Positions 1 to 11,842 of a DNA stretch of 64,000 nt are shown piece after piece. Numbering within the stretch: position 1 is the first letter of the stretch; each line of letters opens with the position of its first letter. Origin of the DNA: Spirogloea muscicola (lineage: Eukaryota > Streptophyta > Zygnematophyceae > Spirogloeales > Spirogloeaceae). The notes beneath the pieces were generated by a model, which worked only from the letters and a program-made list of their open reading frames with translations, was not told the DNA's origin and searched no databases. The translations under genes and the position numbers were made by a program. The stretch covers positions 480,171 through 544,170 of the forward strand of contig WELB01000032.1 of assembly GCA_009602725.1 (NCBI GenBank). Direction: 5' to 3'.

Positions 1-734
1 TTGTAGTTCTTGCGTTGAAAATTGTTTATATGACTACTTAAGCATAATATAGTCTGACATGTGAGGTTGATTGCCTTGAGTTCGACAATCGACAATTACA
101 CATAGACATCCATAGTTGAGAATGCAACACTTTGGACAGACATTTACGATTGTGGGAAGAGAAATACAAGCAGACAACTCTTAGTCATGTGGCTTGAGAA
201 GTCTTTGTGCATAAGATGTGGAGTAACCACCTTTAATTACAGGTAAGCTGACAGGTTACGCCACCTTTACTGTGATTCGGATCTTGACCTCTGCTCTTAT
301 TGTTTATGGTGGCTATATAAGCCACCTAGCATGTGTAAGAGTAGCTTATACAGCTACATGTACATGCAGCCTGCCCTTTGTAAGCAGGGGTTTCACCTTC
401 GTGCCAGACCGTTGGCAGCACGTGTGAGGTGAGCAGAAAGAGACTCCTAACTCACAGCTAGATCAAGAGGCCAGCCACGCTGCGCCAGACTCTGCCGAAG
501 CTGAAATGTACTTTGAGTGCGGAGTGCCCTGACTGACCCGAAGATAAATGAGCTTGAGCACAGGTGGTGCGGAAGCCGACCAAAGCTGGGGGCAGTGGAG
601 ATAAGTGGACTTCAAATGGAGAATGACTCTTTCAGTAGAGAGAAGGCTCGCGGTGCGCATGCAATTGAAAGGGAGGCCAATTCTAGCCTTACAAATGTCC
701 TGTTAACTGGGTGATGAGCTGGCTAAAGGGGACA
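1..734. other. Non-coding flank, no gene seen
   Basis: No reading frame here looks like protein. Positions 640-700 carry a weak copy of a dispersed motif (a GCGCGCGGTGCGCATG-like core followed by an A-rich run and GGCCAAT) that recurs near 9840, 26670, 47710, 47925 and 48110. It appears to be retroelement-derived debris. Confidence 0.4.
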
Positions 735-1075
735 CTAGTATCCCCGAGTGAGCACATGCATATCTGACATGCTAGTAGAGGGCGATGGCTGTGATCGGCC
801 AGCCCAGGAAAAAGGAATGGGTCTCAAGCTGTGAGAAGCCAGCGTAGGAGCAAAGATGGAGGTCCACAGAAAGGACGCCAACATTCCTTTTACAAAAGAA
901 AGCGCCTCCATACACAGAGAACGTCGTCTGCACATGGAGTTAGAGGCCAAATACGAGCGTTACGAATCCTGGTAACGGGGTAATAAGCTGGCTAAGGGGT
1001 TAGGAAGATTTCGTGTATTTGAAATAGACGAAGGCCAAAATGGCCAAGGGGGTCGCTATTACCCACGAGTGAGCA
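735..1075 (-). repeat. LINE-family 3' end fragment
   Basis: On the minus strand the frame closes with the peptide M-S-D-M-H-V-L-T-R-G-Y and a TAG at 735-737. This is the terminal signature shared by the retroelement copies in this window. Positions 789-812 carry the GGCCAGCCC half of the family stem-loop. A second partial terminus (V-L-T-R-G) lies near 1050-1070, so two broken copies may abut. Upstream RT sequence is absent. Confidence 0.6.
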
Positions 1076-1288
1076 CCGTACATAGCCGACAAAGGCGCCC
1101 AAAGGCGCCCCCCTGGTCCACAGACTGGTCCCCTGTCTGCCTAGCCTGTGGCTCCGTCATAGAACACCTGTATGCATCTGGCTGGCTTTTTACAGCCGAT
1201 TTTAATGATAAATAGCAGCCGCAGGCTTTGTCCCCAGAGGCGCCCCCCTTAGGGCGCGCCTTAGGGCACGCTCTGCGCCTCGCCGCCC

Positions 1289-4200
1289 ATGCTGCGGCCG
1301 CTGCTGCGGCTGGCCGCCCCCGTGCCGCGCGCCGCAGCGGCGCTCGCNGCCGCCCAGGGCCTCGTGCGAGCGCCCGGACGGCGGGAGGCGCTGCTGCGGT
1401 CCTGCAATGGGCCGCCGGGAAGCCGGGCTCGCCTGCGACCCCTCGGTGGCAGTGGCTGGCTTGCCGACGGCCCTGACAAGGGCACCGCTATCCCAGGGCC
1501 GCCGCAGCAGGCCGCGGGTCAGGTGAGCGATGCTCCGACTCGCGACCGTCAAGTGACCGTCAAATGCCACGCGTGGACATAGCTCTAGGCTGCCAGTGGG
1601 AGACTACTGCCGCGCTGGCCGCGCTTCCCATCAATTGGCCAGCTTCGGCGGCGGACTCACAAGCCCCCCTTACATACACTGTCCACCTTCTTCGTGTCTT
1701 CAGCTCACTGAGGCCTAGCTCCGTGTTTGCAGCTCACTAAGACCTATGAGGCGCTAACCGAGTACCTGCCTCCTTTCTGGGCGCAGCCACTGTCCCGAGG
1801 TAGTCTTGCACCTGCAGCCGGCGGAGCTGCGGCCGGAGTTGGAGGCACGGGCAGTGCCACTGCCCAGGCCACTGCCAAGAGGAAAAAGCGCGGCCAGCCG
1901 CTGCTGCATCCTGTCTTCCTCACCGTGGCTGCCCTCAGTACAGCAGCAACTCTCTGGATTCTGGGAGATGAAACTCACAAGGAGGACTCGAGCAGTCCGC
2001 TGAGCTTAGCAGCCATCGAGGCGCTGCTCAAGCGGCTGCTGCATAACGTTATGGAGGGCGCGAGCACAACATTGACTCGTGCCACAGAGGGCCTTCAAGC
2101 CGCATCTGTGCTCTGTCGCAGCATCGCCTCAATCGTCCTGTCAGGTTTGCAAAAGCATATTCTGGTGTGACAGCTGAGTAGCTCAGTTGGTGACCTTACT
2201 TGGTAGTGCAGATGCTCAACGGTTCTGGTTACAGAGCTGGAAAGACGACAGATCAAGGACAGCATGCTGAGCACCCTGCTCTATGTAGCAGCAGAGCTTC
2301 TAAGATTGCTCCAAGCATGTCATAGACGCATGTATGAAAGTCTGCCTGATTCTGCACAGATGTCCCATTACTCCTTGCAGTTGAAACAGACATCGCGTAT
2401 CCAGATAGGCTTGACATAAAGTAATCACGCTCAGGAGCTTATAACACAAGTGTGTCCTGGACAGAGAGGGCGAGGCAAGGGGCCAAGGGAGAGGACTGGT
2501 GGGCACCTGCAGTTGCCGCCCTTGTGGCCGACTTTGTTGCTAATGAGAGAAGGCGACGGATTCTTGCTGGAGATGAGAAAGTTCTGGATTGGCTGCTCCA
2601 CCAGGTGGCGGAAGGGCATCAACTGACCTCCCGAGAGGGTGGGAGGGCTCTGGCTCTCATGCTCAGAGACCCCCACAGCATGGCCATGGTGTTCAACCAC
2701 AGGGGAGCAGTGCCTTGTCTCCTCCAGTATGCATCGTCTCTGGACCAGCCTGACCTGGAGAAGGTACTCATTTCTCCATTGCTAACTATTGGATGAATGC
2801 TAAGAAGGACATGCCATGGGAGTTTATCTTCTTTGTCAATTTTCCAACTTCCATTGGCGCAGGATCAAGCTAGCTAAAAAACTCAACCGTATTGACAAGG
2901 TGATGTTGGTCGCCAGTTGTCTGTCAGGCCTTGCAAGGGGCGTAATGCACAGCTTGTGTGAAGATTGACAGGGCTGCAGTAACCATGCTTTACCAAAACC
3001 CCTCATCTCCCTTCTGCATGATGTGCAGATCAAAACTAGTTCAAGAAAGCACGGAGTCAGAGCATCAAATGACCAGCTCGTATCGGCCATCATGGACCTG
3101 GTTACATCGAGCTCGACCGAGCTTGAGAATACAAATGACTCTGTGCCCAGACTGTTGGAAGAGGCATGTGTGGGTGATATCGCAGCTGCTTTGAGAATAG
3201 TGAAGGAAGGGGGCTTGGAAACAGAGAGTACTGAACCCCAGAATGCTGGCCTTCTCACATCTTGGAGCCCACAGGCCGATACTAGCACGTCAGCAGGTGT
3301 AGCCAAGTCAGCAGAAGAGTTGCTGCAACAGGCGGAGCCAAAGGCTGTGAAGCCGGCGCCAATGATGAAGAGGTCAAGTGCCGTGAGACGCCTTACCGCA
3401 GCAGAAGGGGTTGAGTCCTCTCAGCGGCGAAATGAGCTCTTGAAATGGGAGGGCTACCAAACCCCTGGGCAGCTGCCAGAGGACAGCGATGAGCCTGACG
3501 AGCAGAGTGGCCTTTGGGACGACCTGACGGGGACTTCGGTTGCAGTGCTGCTTGCAGCATGGGCACTGGCAGCATGGGCGAAGGTGGGAGTTTGCTCTTC
3601 CCTCCCAGTGCTTCACTGAGATGGCCAAAAGTCTGTGTCCCCTTACCTGTGAAATGCTGTACCTCACCTTTCCTTCACTGTTGGCAACCTTTTGCATGGA
3701 CTCTGCATGGTCTTCTGCCTACGGTGATGCTAAGTAGCTACATGAAATCGACAAAAATTGAAAGTGGCTGAAATACCACCACAAGAAGTGAAACAAGATG
3801 AGCAGAGCTTAAACGTACAAGCCTCGCTTACAACAATGAGACCTGATGTCCTTCCATAGTTGCCTGGTCATATGGAGCCTTACAAATGTGAATCAAGTTG
3901 TAGCACTGGGCTTATAACTGAGGAAGGCAAGGCAATTTGGACCAGGCATGGAGAAGGACGTCGTTCATTGTCTGTATCAGTGTTTGCTGTATGATTGCTG
4001 TCTTGCTTGTCAGGAAGTGTGCACGTTATGTTGGACAAGTTGCACGCTGATCTTGCTCAGCAGGAACTAATAGAAGTTGTACTTGTGCCTTACCAGCGGT
4101 CAAGCAAGAACAGGACTAAGATTGTGGAGCTGGATGAGAGTGGACTGGCAGTGATGGCCGGAATCTTAGCCCCGGAGCGCAGCGTGCGGTTTCATGCCAC

Positions 4201-7200
4201 ATCAGTGATGAATCTTCTTCTCCAGTCAAAAGAGCTGGCAACCTCTGCAATTGAGGGCCTTGCTGATCTGTGGAGTGGCCCTCTCCTTGGGACCGTTGTC
4301 ACAGCAATTGAGGGCGACGACATCGACCTGGCCTCTGCGTCCTTGGGAGGGCTTGTTGACTGCATGCGGCACAGCCAGGCCGTGTGCTCTTGGATTGCTA
4401 AAGAAATGCTGCCAACACTTAGACAGCTTGTGCAGGCCACAGAGAGCGAAGCTGTTCTGCAGGTACTGTTACACAGTCTGCTCGTGCATATTGCTCACTG
4501 CAAAGATTGTACCTTTTCTCACTTCAGGATCTTCTGGTTTCTTACAGTGAGCAAGTGGGCATTTCATAACAGAGGCAGTTTGCTGAAGCGCTGGAAGTGG
4601 CATGGTGTCACAATAACAATCTCCCAACCGAGGAATGCCGGCAGTGGAGCTCGGTGCTGCTGAAGTGGGCGTGCAGTAGCAACTCAGACAACCCCACCAG
4701 GGCATTGGCCGTGGCAGTGCTGCAACGCATGCTAAATCAGATGGGCGAGGAAGGAGGAGCTGTACCACTCACACAGGCATGGCTTGCGGCCATACTCATG
4801 AACATCGTTACTGAGAATGCCAACCAGGGAAATCGTCAGCTGCTTCACATGGTTGTTCAACAAAGTGCTCTTCAGGTTGGCACCTATCGCAGGGCCTTCC
4901 TCCAGAGCGTATCTGCCTATGAATCTATTGGATGCGTCAATTGCTATCTCGCATTGAAGGAGGGGAGGATGCTTGGCAGTGATGGCAGTGAAGTGCACAT
5001 TACTTCAAAGTTGAGGCATGCTGCCTTTCCATCTTCAAATGTCAATCACCTAGTGCGATACTATCTGACCAACTTCAGTTTCAAAACCTTGATACTGGCA
5101 ATACTTCTTGCTCGTGCAGGACCAGGTAACAAAGAGAGCAGCAGCAGCGGCGGCTAAATTGGCAAGTGTGGTGGCTTGGGAGGCCCAGGATGCGCAGGAG
5201 GCTGCTGCATCAGCAGTCGAAGGCAGTGCCACGTCTGCGGAGTGGCATGCGGACTTGGCAGCTGACCTGCTTGGGCTAGAGAGCCTCAAGGATGCAAACG
5301 GCACAGAGACCTTGGTGCACCTGAAGAAGAAGAAGGCTAAAGCACCTGTACGAGCAGTGGAGGCTGTGATAGCTGTCTCGGCAGCGGTCAAGGCAGCTGC
5401 AGAGGTCTGTGCCCAGGATCCAGGGAAGCTTGTGCAGGTTGCCAATGCTGGCGGGTTGCCACTGCTGCGGAGGCTCCTGCTCTACAAGGACTACAGCGCT
5501 TGGCTTAGACAGGATGGAGCTCTGAGTGCTGACGAGAAGGAGATTCATTGCATGCACAAGCATGCTCTGAGGCTGCTGAAGCAGCTGCTTGCAGCAGGTG
5601 GAGGCGGATGCTGGCGTCAGCTGGCTGCTGACGAGGCCTGGCGAAGCTGGTTGACCCAGTGTGTGAGAGGGCAGGTTGATAGCTGCAAGGAGGACAAGAT
5701 GAGCTCATATGCTAGGGAGGCCTTGCTACACTCCTCTCCGTTGGCTCATAGTACACGTGCGCAATCTGGAAGGAATGACAAGCAGGACATGGATCCTTTA
5801 GACCGACCAAGGCCTAGATACGAGGACGGCGTCTTCCTTGTGAATCCCACATCGCCGCTCTTCTCCCTGGAGCCTGGGGCTGAGCCCAAGATGGACATCG
5901 TCTTTGTCCATGGTCTCATGGGCGGGCCCTTCAAAACATGGAGGGTGGCTGACGAGCCCACAGTTAGTAGGGCCACTCCTACTGCAACAAAGGGTGTCTT
6001 GGAAGATGCGGGCGTTGATGCAGGAACTCCTGGAACGTGCTGGCCTTCACAGTGGCTGGCCAAGGATGTGCCATATGCAAGGATGCTGACTATCAAGTAC
6101 AAGGTGAGCTCTTGAAGATGTCAGCCACTGAAATAGGGAGAATGGCGCATAAATAACTGCACCTACTTGCAGATTCGTTAGTAGATGCAGGGCTTCAATG
6201 AGGCATTTAGTGCGAATATGATGAGTGTTGCTTTTTGTAAGGCCAAGTTGTCTGCGTACCTTAGACTACCAAGAGTTCTCAGAAGTAACAGTACTGATGC
6301 AGACAAGTTGGCACATGCTGATCTACAGACGAATTTGTCTCGCTGGGCAGGCGTGACTCTACCATTACAGGTAGTGTATGCCGTGCCGAATGCAAGAGTC
6401 CCTCGTTTATTTTGCAACACTCTGGTCCTAATCTGCAGTAGTGGTTGCTGCTTCTAACAGCTACACTGCTTGTCCTTCAGGAAGCCAGCTCAATACTCCT
6501 CCAGAAGCTACGGGCTGCAGGTGTTGGTGATCGGCCAATTATCTTTGTGACGCACAGGTCTGTTCTCCCCTTCTTCGGCTTCTGAGTTTCACAGGCAGTG
6601 ACTTTGCTCCCTGCATCTGCTATGTGTGTAGTCTGAGATTAGTGTGCTTCCAACGTGGTGTCACTTTTGTGGGTGGCAAAGGTCTTTCTAATGTGCAGTG
6701 CTTCTGTAGTTGATGACAAACTTGTGTAAGAAAGATATAGATGTTGTTTGTCCGAGCCCATCTTCTCTTTGGAGTACATTTGACCAACAAATTGCAGAGA
6801 AGCTGGTACATACGTCACAGGTCTATTGACAGTCATTCATTCGGAACGCATGAGATACAACTACTATGTCGTCCATAAGAAACGCAATCACTTGCTTTCC
6901 TTCTGAATGGCAACCAAAAGGTGGCCTTGTTTGGCAGTATGGGCGGGCTCATCGTCAAGCAGATGCTCGCGTATGCAATGGCTGATGCTGCCTATGAGGG
7001 ATTTGCTAGACAAGTAGCAGGAATGGTAGGCATTGAGGCAACCTTTTCGAGCCATGTAGCTTCATACAGTTGAATGCTTTACCCTGACATTGGTGAACAG
7101 TCAGGTGCAGCAGCTGCAGAGACCTCATCATTGTAGCTGCAACTTCTGGTACTGGTCCTCGGAATTTGCAACTTAGCTGATGGACTTGCCTGGTGGTCCA

Positions 7201-8303
7201 GATCTTCTACACCTGCCCCCATTTTGGCAGTCGCCTCGCTGACATGCCGTGGGGTCACTTTGGCTTCAGGCCTGCTCCTTCGGTACAGATACAGTACTGA
7301 TTGTTTGGGGTTTAGGGTTTCACGAGTTCTTCCAAGCAGCCGATGTCATGCAAGCCAGGCTCGGTGGATGCACATATAGATCTGCTGAATTATGTAGCTC
7401 CTTCTGTCCCTTGTTTTGACGTCCGTGAGATTCTTGCTCTCACGGCTTAGGCACTTTCCTGTGCAGGTGGGAGAGATGCGTACAGGATCGCCGAGATTGG
7501 AGGAGCTCAACCGTAGATTGCGTCAGCTCCATCAGAAAGGCCTGGTGCAGGTCCTCAGTTTCAGTGAGGTACTGAAATTAATCACAGAGCTGCGTATAGC
7601 ATTGGCCTCCGCTTCGCTTCTAGCTCTGCGCGTTGTGGATTCTGTACTTCCTAATAGGAGCATCTTCAGCAAGAGCATTCATTTGCAATTTGGTGCAAAC
7701 TTGCGTACGAGCTTGGAGGACTCGCAGGGCGGCAAGCGTCACTTAGGCCATGTGAAGTACAAGGTGTCAAGAGGAGAGCGATCAGTAGTAGAGCCTAGTA
7801 GTCCTGCTTGCGATCATCCCAGGACTTGTAAGTAAAGGCAGTGCTAGTTAAAGCTCCTGCTGATGAGATTTCTGCTGCCTCAACCTATGTGGTGTCAGAC
7901 AAAGCCAACGCCAGTGGTTGAGAGTTACGGTGGACTGAAGCTGCGCATGGAGGTTGTTCCCATTGAGTCTGCATATCCAGGCTTTGGTGACATTGTGGTT
8001 TGGCTCCTCCCCGCCATCGTGCATTGTCAGGACTTCATTGCGTTCTTGGCAGCGGATGCTTTGCACGTGGTTTGTTGGCGTGCAGAGGCATGGAAAAGTA
8101 CTGCTTAGACGTGTGTTTGCACTTGCATGTGACTGCCACATCAGGCATGCTTGAGCTTAGGTATAAGAGAAGACCTCTATGTGCAGGTGTTGAGTGGTAT
8201 CGACCATGTGAACTCTTGCAAACCCAGCAGCAAGGCCGACCCTGCTTATTCCAAAACACTGGAGTTCATACAAAGCATCGCTAAGAAATCTGGAATAGAA
8301 TGA
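1289..8303 (+). CDS. SERAC1-like protein: armadillo-like region plus alpha/beta hydrolase
   Basis: This is a multi-exon gene. ATG 1289 opens exon 1 (1289-1522), which has an Arg/Ala-rich leader (MLRPLLRLAAPVPRAAAAL) that looks mitochondrial. Exon 2 starts at 1733. The middle exons (about 2230-5100) encode Leu/Ala-rich helices like armadillo or HEAT repeats. The hydrolase domain begins near 5890 with D-I-V-F-V-H-G-L-M-G-G, then W-P-S-Q-W-L. The nucleophile motif T-H-S-M-G-G is split by an intron between about 6556 and 6935. I-F-Y-T-C-P-H-F-G-S-R-L follows near 7200, an acidic P-I-E-S-A-Y-P-G-F-G-D near 7955, and the likely catalytic histidine in G-I-D-H-V-N-S-C-K-P near 8195. The stop is at 8301-8303. 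Human SERAC1 acts in phosphatidylglycerol remodelling at ER-mitochondria contacts; that role here is inference. An undetermined base at 1348 lies inside exon 1, so the leader may be incomplete. Confidence 0.86.
7305..7323 (+). repeat. Telomere-like motif in an intron
   Basis: A short run reads GGGGTTTAGGGTTT, about two units of the plant and trebouxiophyte telomere repeat TTTAGGG. It lies in a late intron of the hydrolase gene. It could be chance or a scar of break repair. Confidence 0.4.
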
Positions 8304-9542
8304 GTTGCCAAAGGGAGGCCTCAATTGCGCATGGCGGCCCCGAAGTGGCGATGACCTTGCTGGCCCACTTCAAGGTGCATGCTTCTATAGCACATGAGCT
8401 TTGATGTGTAGCATCGTCCTGCTATTGAGCATGTTGCACAGTGCTACTGACCACATTGGTGCAATCTGGCCTTTTCACAAGTTAAGCAGATTCTTACTCC
8501 CAGAAAGAACCTATCAAGCTGCGTTCACGATCAATTAGCCATAACACAACTTGATAAGTCAATTCATTACTCAGCATGATGGTGGCTTTTCTACAGGTTG
8601 AAGTTTTGTGGTTGGGACACACTGGTGTTCGTGGACTTAACAGTACCATATTTGTCAAGAGCTATGATAGCCTGGCTGGGAGAGGGTAAAATGAGGCTAT
8701 ACGCCTACCAGTTTGCAAGTGTTCTGTGATAGCCTTTCAAGCTCACTTCAGAGTCCTGGACATTGAGGGACCACAGGATTCGATGGTGTACCGTGTGTAA
8801 CAATGTTACGAGTAATGATGTAGCTTATGCATCTTCACCATAGTCAAAGCTCTGATCTGTCAGCAACCTGACATTCATCAAGCGATACTTCATTTCTAGC
8901 ACAAGAACGTCGCTGTCCATGGCTTGGCAGTCATAGTTGTGGTGGAAATGAAGTATTGCTGGACATACATCACTATTAAGATGATGAATCAGGCCAGCCA
9001 GAGGATTCACGGCACCATCACATTGTCCTATCAACCACTGCATTTTTGGGATGCAAGTCAATGACATGGGGATAGACGGTTACAACATGTTGGTCTGATG
9101 CCAGGGCGTGTATGCAGGAGCTTCAGGAGTTGTTGAAGACGAATAATACACAGTAATATCTATCTCTTGAGGAAAGAAGATAGGCATCGAAGAGAGAAGT
9201 GGCACTCCCAATGGGGGCAAGGGCTGTGAAGACAGGCATCTAAGAGGTGGCTGACAGGAGCTCTTGTGCAAGTATAGGTATAGGTTTTGGGTCGGTGGGC
9301 CTCTCTTCACCAGTACGGACATGTTACTCTACTATCAGTCGCTGATCCACCAGTGTGCATATTGATCCGCACCGCAGCTAATTCTTCATTCGGAGGACAA
9401 GTTTCTTGAGAAGGCTCTACATTGACAAAGCTCTGCTTTGATAGAAGTGCTCTCGGTTGTTTAAACACACAAGTAGTGCGCTCCTTGTCACACCTCGGTT
9501 TGGTTCCACTGATTGTGTGCAATTTCATCTCAGACAAGCTAT
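8304..9542. other. Intergenic, mostly empty
   Basis: No convincing exon is visible on either strand. A short piece at 9196-9225 matches the retroelement 3' segment seen at 26842 and 52507 (AGTGGCACTCCCAATGGGGG, then GGCTGTGA). Confidence 0.45.
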
Positions 9543-9544
9543 GG

Positions 9545-9562
9545 CCCTAAACCCTAAACCCT
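9545..9562 (-). repeat. Interstitial telomere-like motif (CCCTAAA)
   Basis: The plus strand reads CCTAAACCCTAAACCCTG, about two and a half units of the reverse complement of TTTAGGG. It borders a GC-rich retroelement-like segment. It is too short to be a telomere. Confidence 0.5.
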
Positions 9563-9563
9563 G

Positions 9564-9960
9564 ACAGTCGCCATCGCTCGCTGGCCTTCTGAGCAAGTGT
9601 ACAGCAGCTCGGCTCGGCCTCCCTCCTCGGTCCATGCGCGCCTTCTCGCCGTCTCACTTCCCCCCCGCGAGTAGGTGCCACTTGGCACGAGGCTTCGGTT
9701 AGCCACTTGGCGGCCTGCGGCCGCGTCCGGGTCGGATGACCACCACGTGGCGAGTTCAAGTGCCCCTCGAGACGCGGCCGAGGCTGCCGCCACGTGGAGC
9801 GGGTGAGCGGAGTGCGGGCGGAGGCAGGAGGGATGCGGCGCGCGGTGCGCATGAAATGAAAGGGGTTGGCCAATCCAAGCCAAAAAAATAAATTGATAAG
9901 CAGATAGCTAGTGCAAAAAATAGGTGCAAAAACTCGGGAGAGAGGAAAGGGACGGAGGAG
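9564..9960 (-). repeat. Retroelement-like GC-rich fragment
   Basis: The minus strand reads F-F-W-L-G-L-A-N-P-F-H-F-M-R-T-A-R near 9830-9895. The same words occur at 26660-26760 in another repeat copy (F-G-L-P-F-I-F-M-R-A-A-R). The frame is open but looks like debris rather than a gene. It lies directly upstream of the LEA gene. Confidence 0.45.
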
Positions 9961-9996
9961 GGAGGTAGGAAGGTAGTCCATACTCTGCGGTCACCG

Positions 9997-11842
9997 GTGA
10001 GAGCCGCCGCCGCCGCCGCCGCCGCCACCGCAGCCGCCGCCGCCGCCNGCTCCGCGGCGCTGCTCCGGGGGGTGGTGCAGGGCGGCCACGGCGGCGCCGA
10101 CGCCGCCCGGCTGGCCGCCTGGGGTGTGCACCGCGGCTCGCAGCTCGTGCGCGTGTCCGACGAGTTCGAGGAGCCCATGGGGGCCCTCTCCCAGACGCTC
10201 GGCGGCGCCCGCCCGCTCAGCACCGTCCCCGGCAGCGTGGGGGTGAGGGCCAGCCCGCCACTGTTACCGTTCTAGAGGTCGCAGCGGCGCTTGCGAGCAG
10301 ACGACCTTGTCTGTGCTACTAGCAGCCAGACTGCTCCAGCTTCTCACCGTCAGCCGCCATTCGTACGCAATGGGCAGCCCCAGGCGGAGCCGCACGTCGA
10401 CGCGGAGCACAACAAGATGGTGGGCGAGGGCGGTCCCGCGCACCTGAGCTTCGAGGAGGCCAAGCGCGGCCAGTCCCACGCCGACGCCCTGGACGAGTCC
10501 CACGCCTCCTCGCAGGCGGATGCCGAGGCCATGGCCGGAGGTGTGCGCACCAAGCCGAGCGCTCGGCAGTGCCCCATGCCCCAGCCAGCATTGGCGCTAC
10601 AGCTGCCCTGAGCTGTTTGGACTGGGTCGTACAGATGTCGAGGCACGGGTCAACCAGGCGTCCACGGCGTCGCATGCGGCCAAGGCTACCGAAGGTGTCA
10701 CGGCAGCGGGCGCGTCGATCACGCAGACAATCACGGAACGCGTGCAGAAGGAGTACGAGACGGCGAAAGCCATGGCCAGCGGCTCCGGCGCCAAGGTTGG
10801 CGAGACCATGGAGGAGCTGAAGGGCCTTGGCCAGGACGTCGTCACTGCAGCCAAGGTAGTGTCAAGCCTGTTGCTGCAGCTAGTCGTCATCGTTAAATAG
10901 TGTCTGAGAATGTTTGAGTGGATCAACTGGGGTGGTTAGTGAGGAAGTGCACTTACGAAACAATACCAAAGGAGCGTGGAGCCACTAATAAGCTCCAAGT
11001 CATGATTCTGAAGTTGCACAATTTGCTCCGCCTCTGGCAGCGAGATGCTGGGGGCTTGGCCAGCTGGCCAATGCAGGCTGGTGAGGCAGTGAAGGAGCGC
11101 GTGAAGAAGGAATACGACACTGCCAAGGAGATGGCCAGCGGGTCGGGTGCCAAGGTTGGGGAGACTGTGGAGGAACTCAAGGGTCTCGGTGATGAGCTCG
11201 TAAAGGCCGTGAAGCGGGATACTCAGAACGTGGTGGATACTGTCACAGGCTTCGCCAAGGACCGATATGCGAAAGAGTCCGGTCAGGCCAGCCAGATTGC
11301 TGACAACCTGAAAGGCACTGGCGAGCAGCTCAAGGGCATTGGCAATGTGACAGCTGACGCCGTCAAGGTGAGCCTGCCAGTGACGCTGACCTGCTGCAAG
11401 GACCAAGTTGCTTTGATACTGTGTATTGTAATAAGTTTGTATACACGGTTGTCCTTTTATTGAAAGTCACAGGCTTAAATTCAAAAGCAACAACATAATG
11501 TCCAAGTTTCGTTATGCAAGCGGTTGAAAGGTGCTGATACTTGGTACCGTGAGATGGCAGCAACGGCTGGGCATGGCTGGCGAGAAGGTGAATGAGACAG
11601 CTGGCATGGCAAGGGAGTCTGCAAACGTTGGCATGGCCAAGGCTCAGGTCGCAGCGTCTGATATGTCAGAGCAGGCCAAGGAGACTGTGGGGCATGTGAG
11701 GGAGGAGGCCAATGTTGGCATGGCCAAAGCAAGGGAAACTGTGTACGACGCAGAGGATGCTGTGAAGGAGGGGGCAAAGGACGTGGAGTCCCAGATAGGC
11801 CAAAAGCCTTCCAGAACGAATGACAGCTATGTGACGCAATGA
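9997..11842 (+). CDS. LEA-type (group 3-like) protein with duplicated module
   Basis: This multi-exon gene encodes a very hydrophilic Ala/Lys/Glu-rich protein of the late-embryogenesis-abundant type, a class linked to desiccation and freezing tolerance. Two exons (10637-10855 and about 11074-11367) carry near-identical modules: V-Q-K-E-Y-E-T-A-K-A-M-A-S-G-S-G-A-K-V-G and V-K-K-E-Y-D-T-A-K-E-M-A-S-G-S-G-A-K-V-G. Each is followed by E-E-L-K-G-L-G. The last exon (11551-11842) repeats A-N-V-G-M-A-K-A. The N-terminal exon has a long GCC/GCG alanine run interrupted by an undetermined base at 10048, then S-A-A-L-L-R-G-V-V, which could be an organelle presequence. No in-frame ATG is visible before the alanine run; 9997 is GTG, so the true start is unresolved. 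Exon joins are by eye. Confidence 0.75.

Noticed and set aside
1202-1570. Long minus-strand frame over the first exon of the SERAC1-like gene
   Set aside because: It is GC-driven antisense with no ATG and no protein character. The plus strand has the ATG, leader and splice sites.
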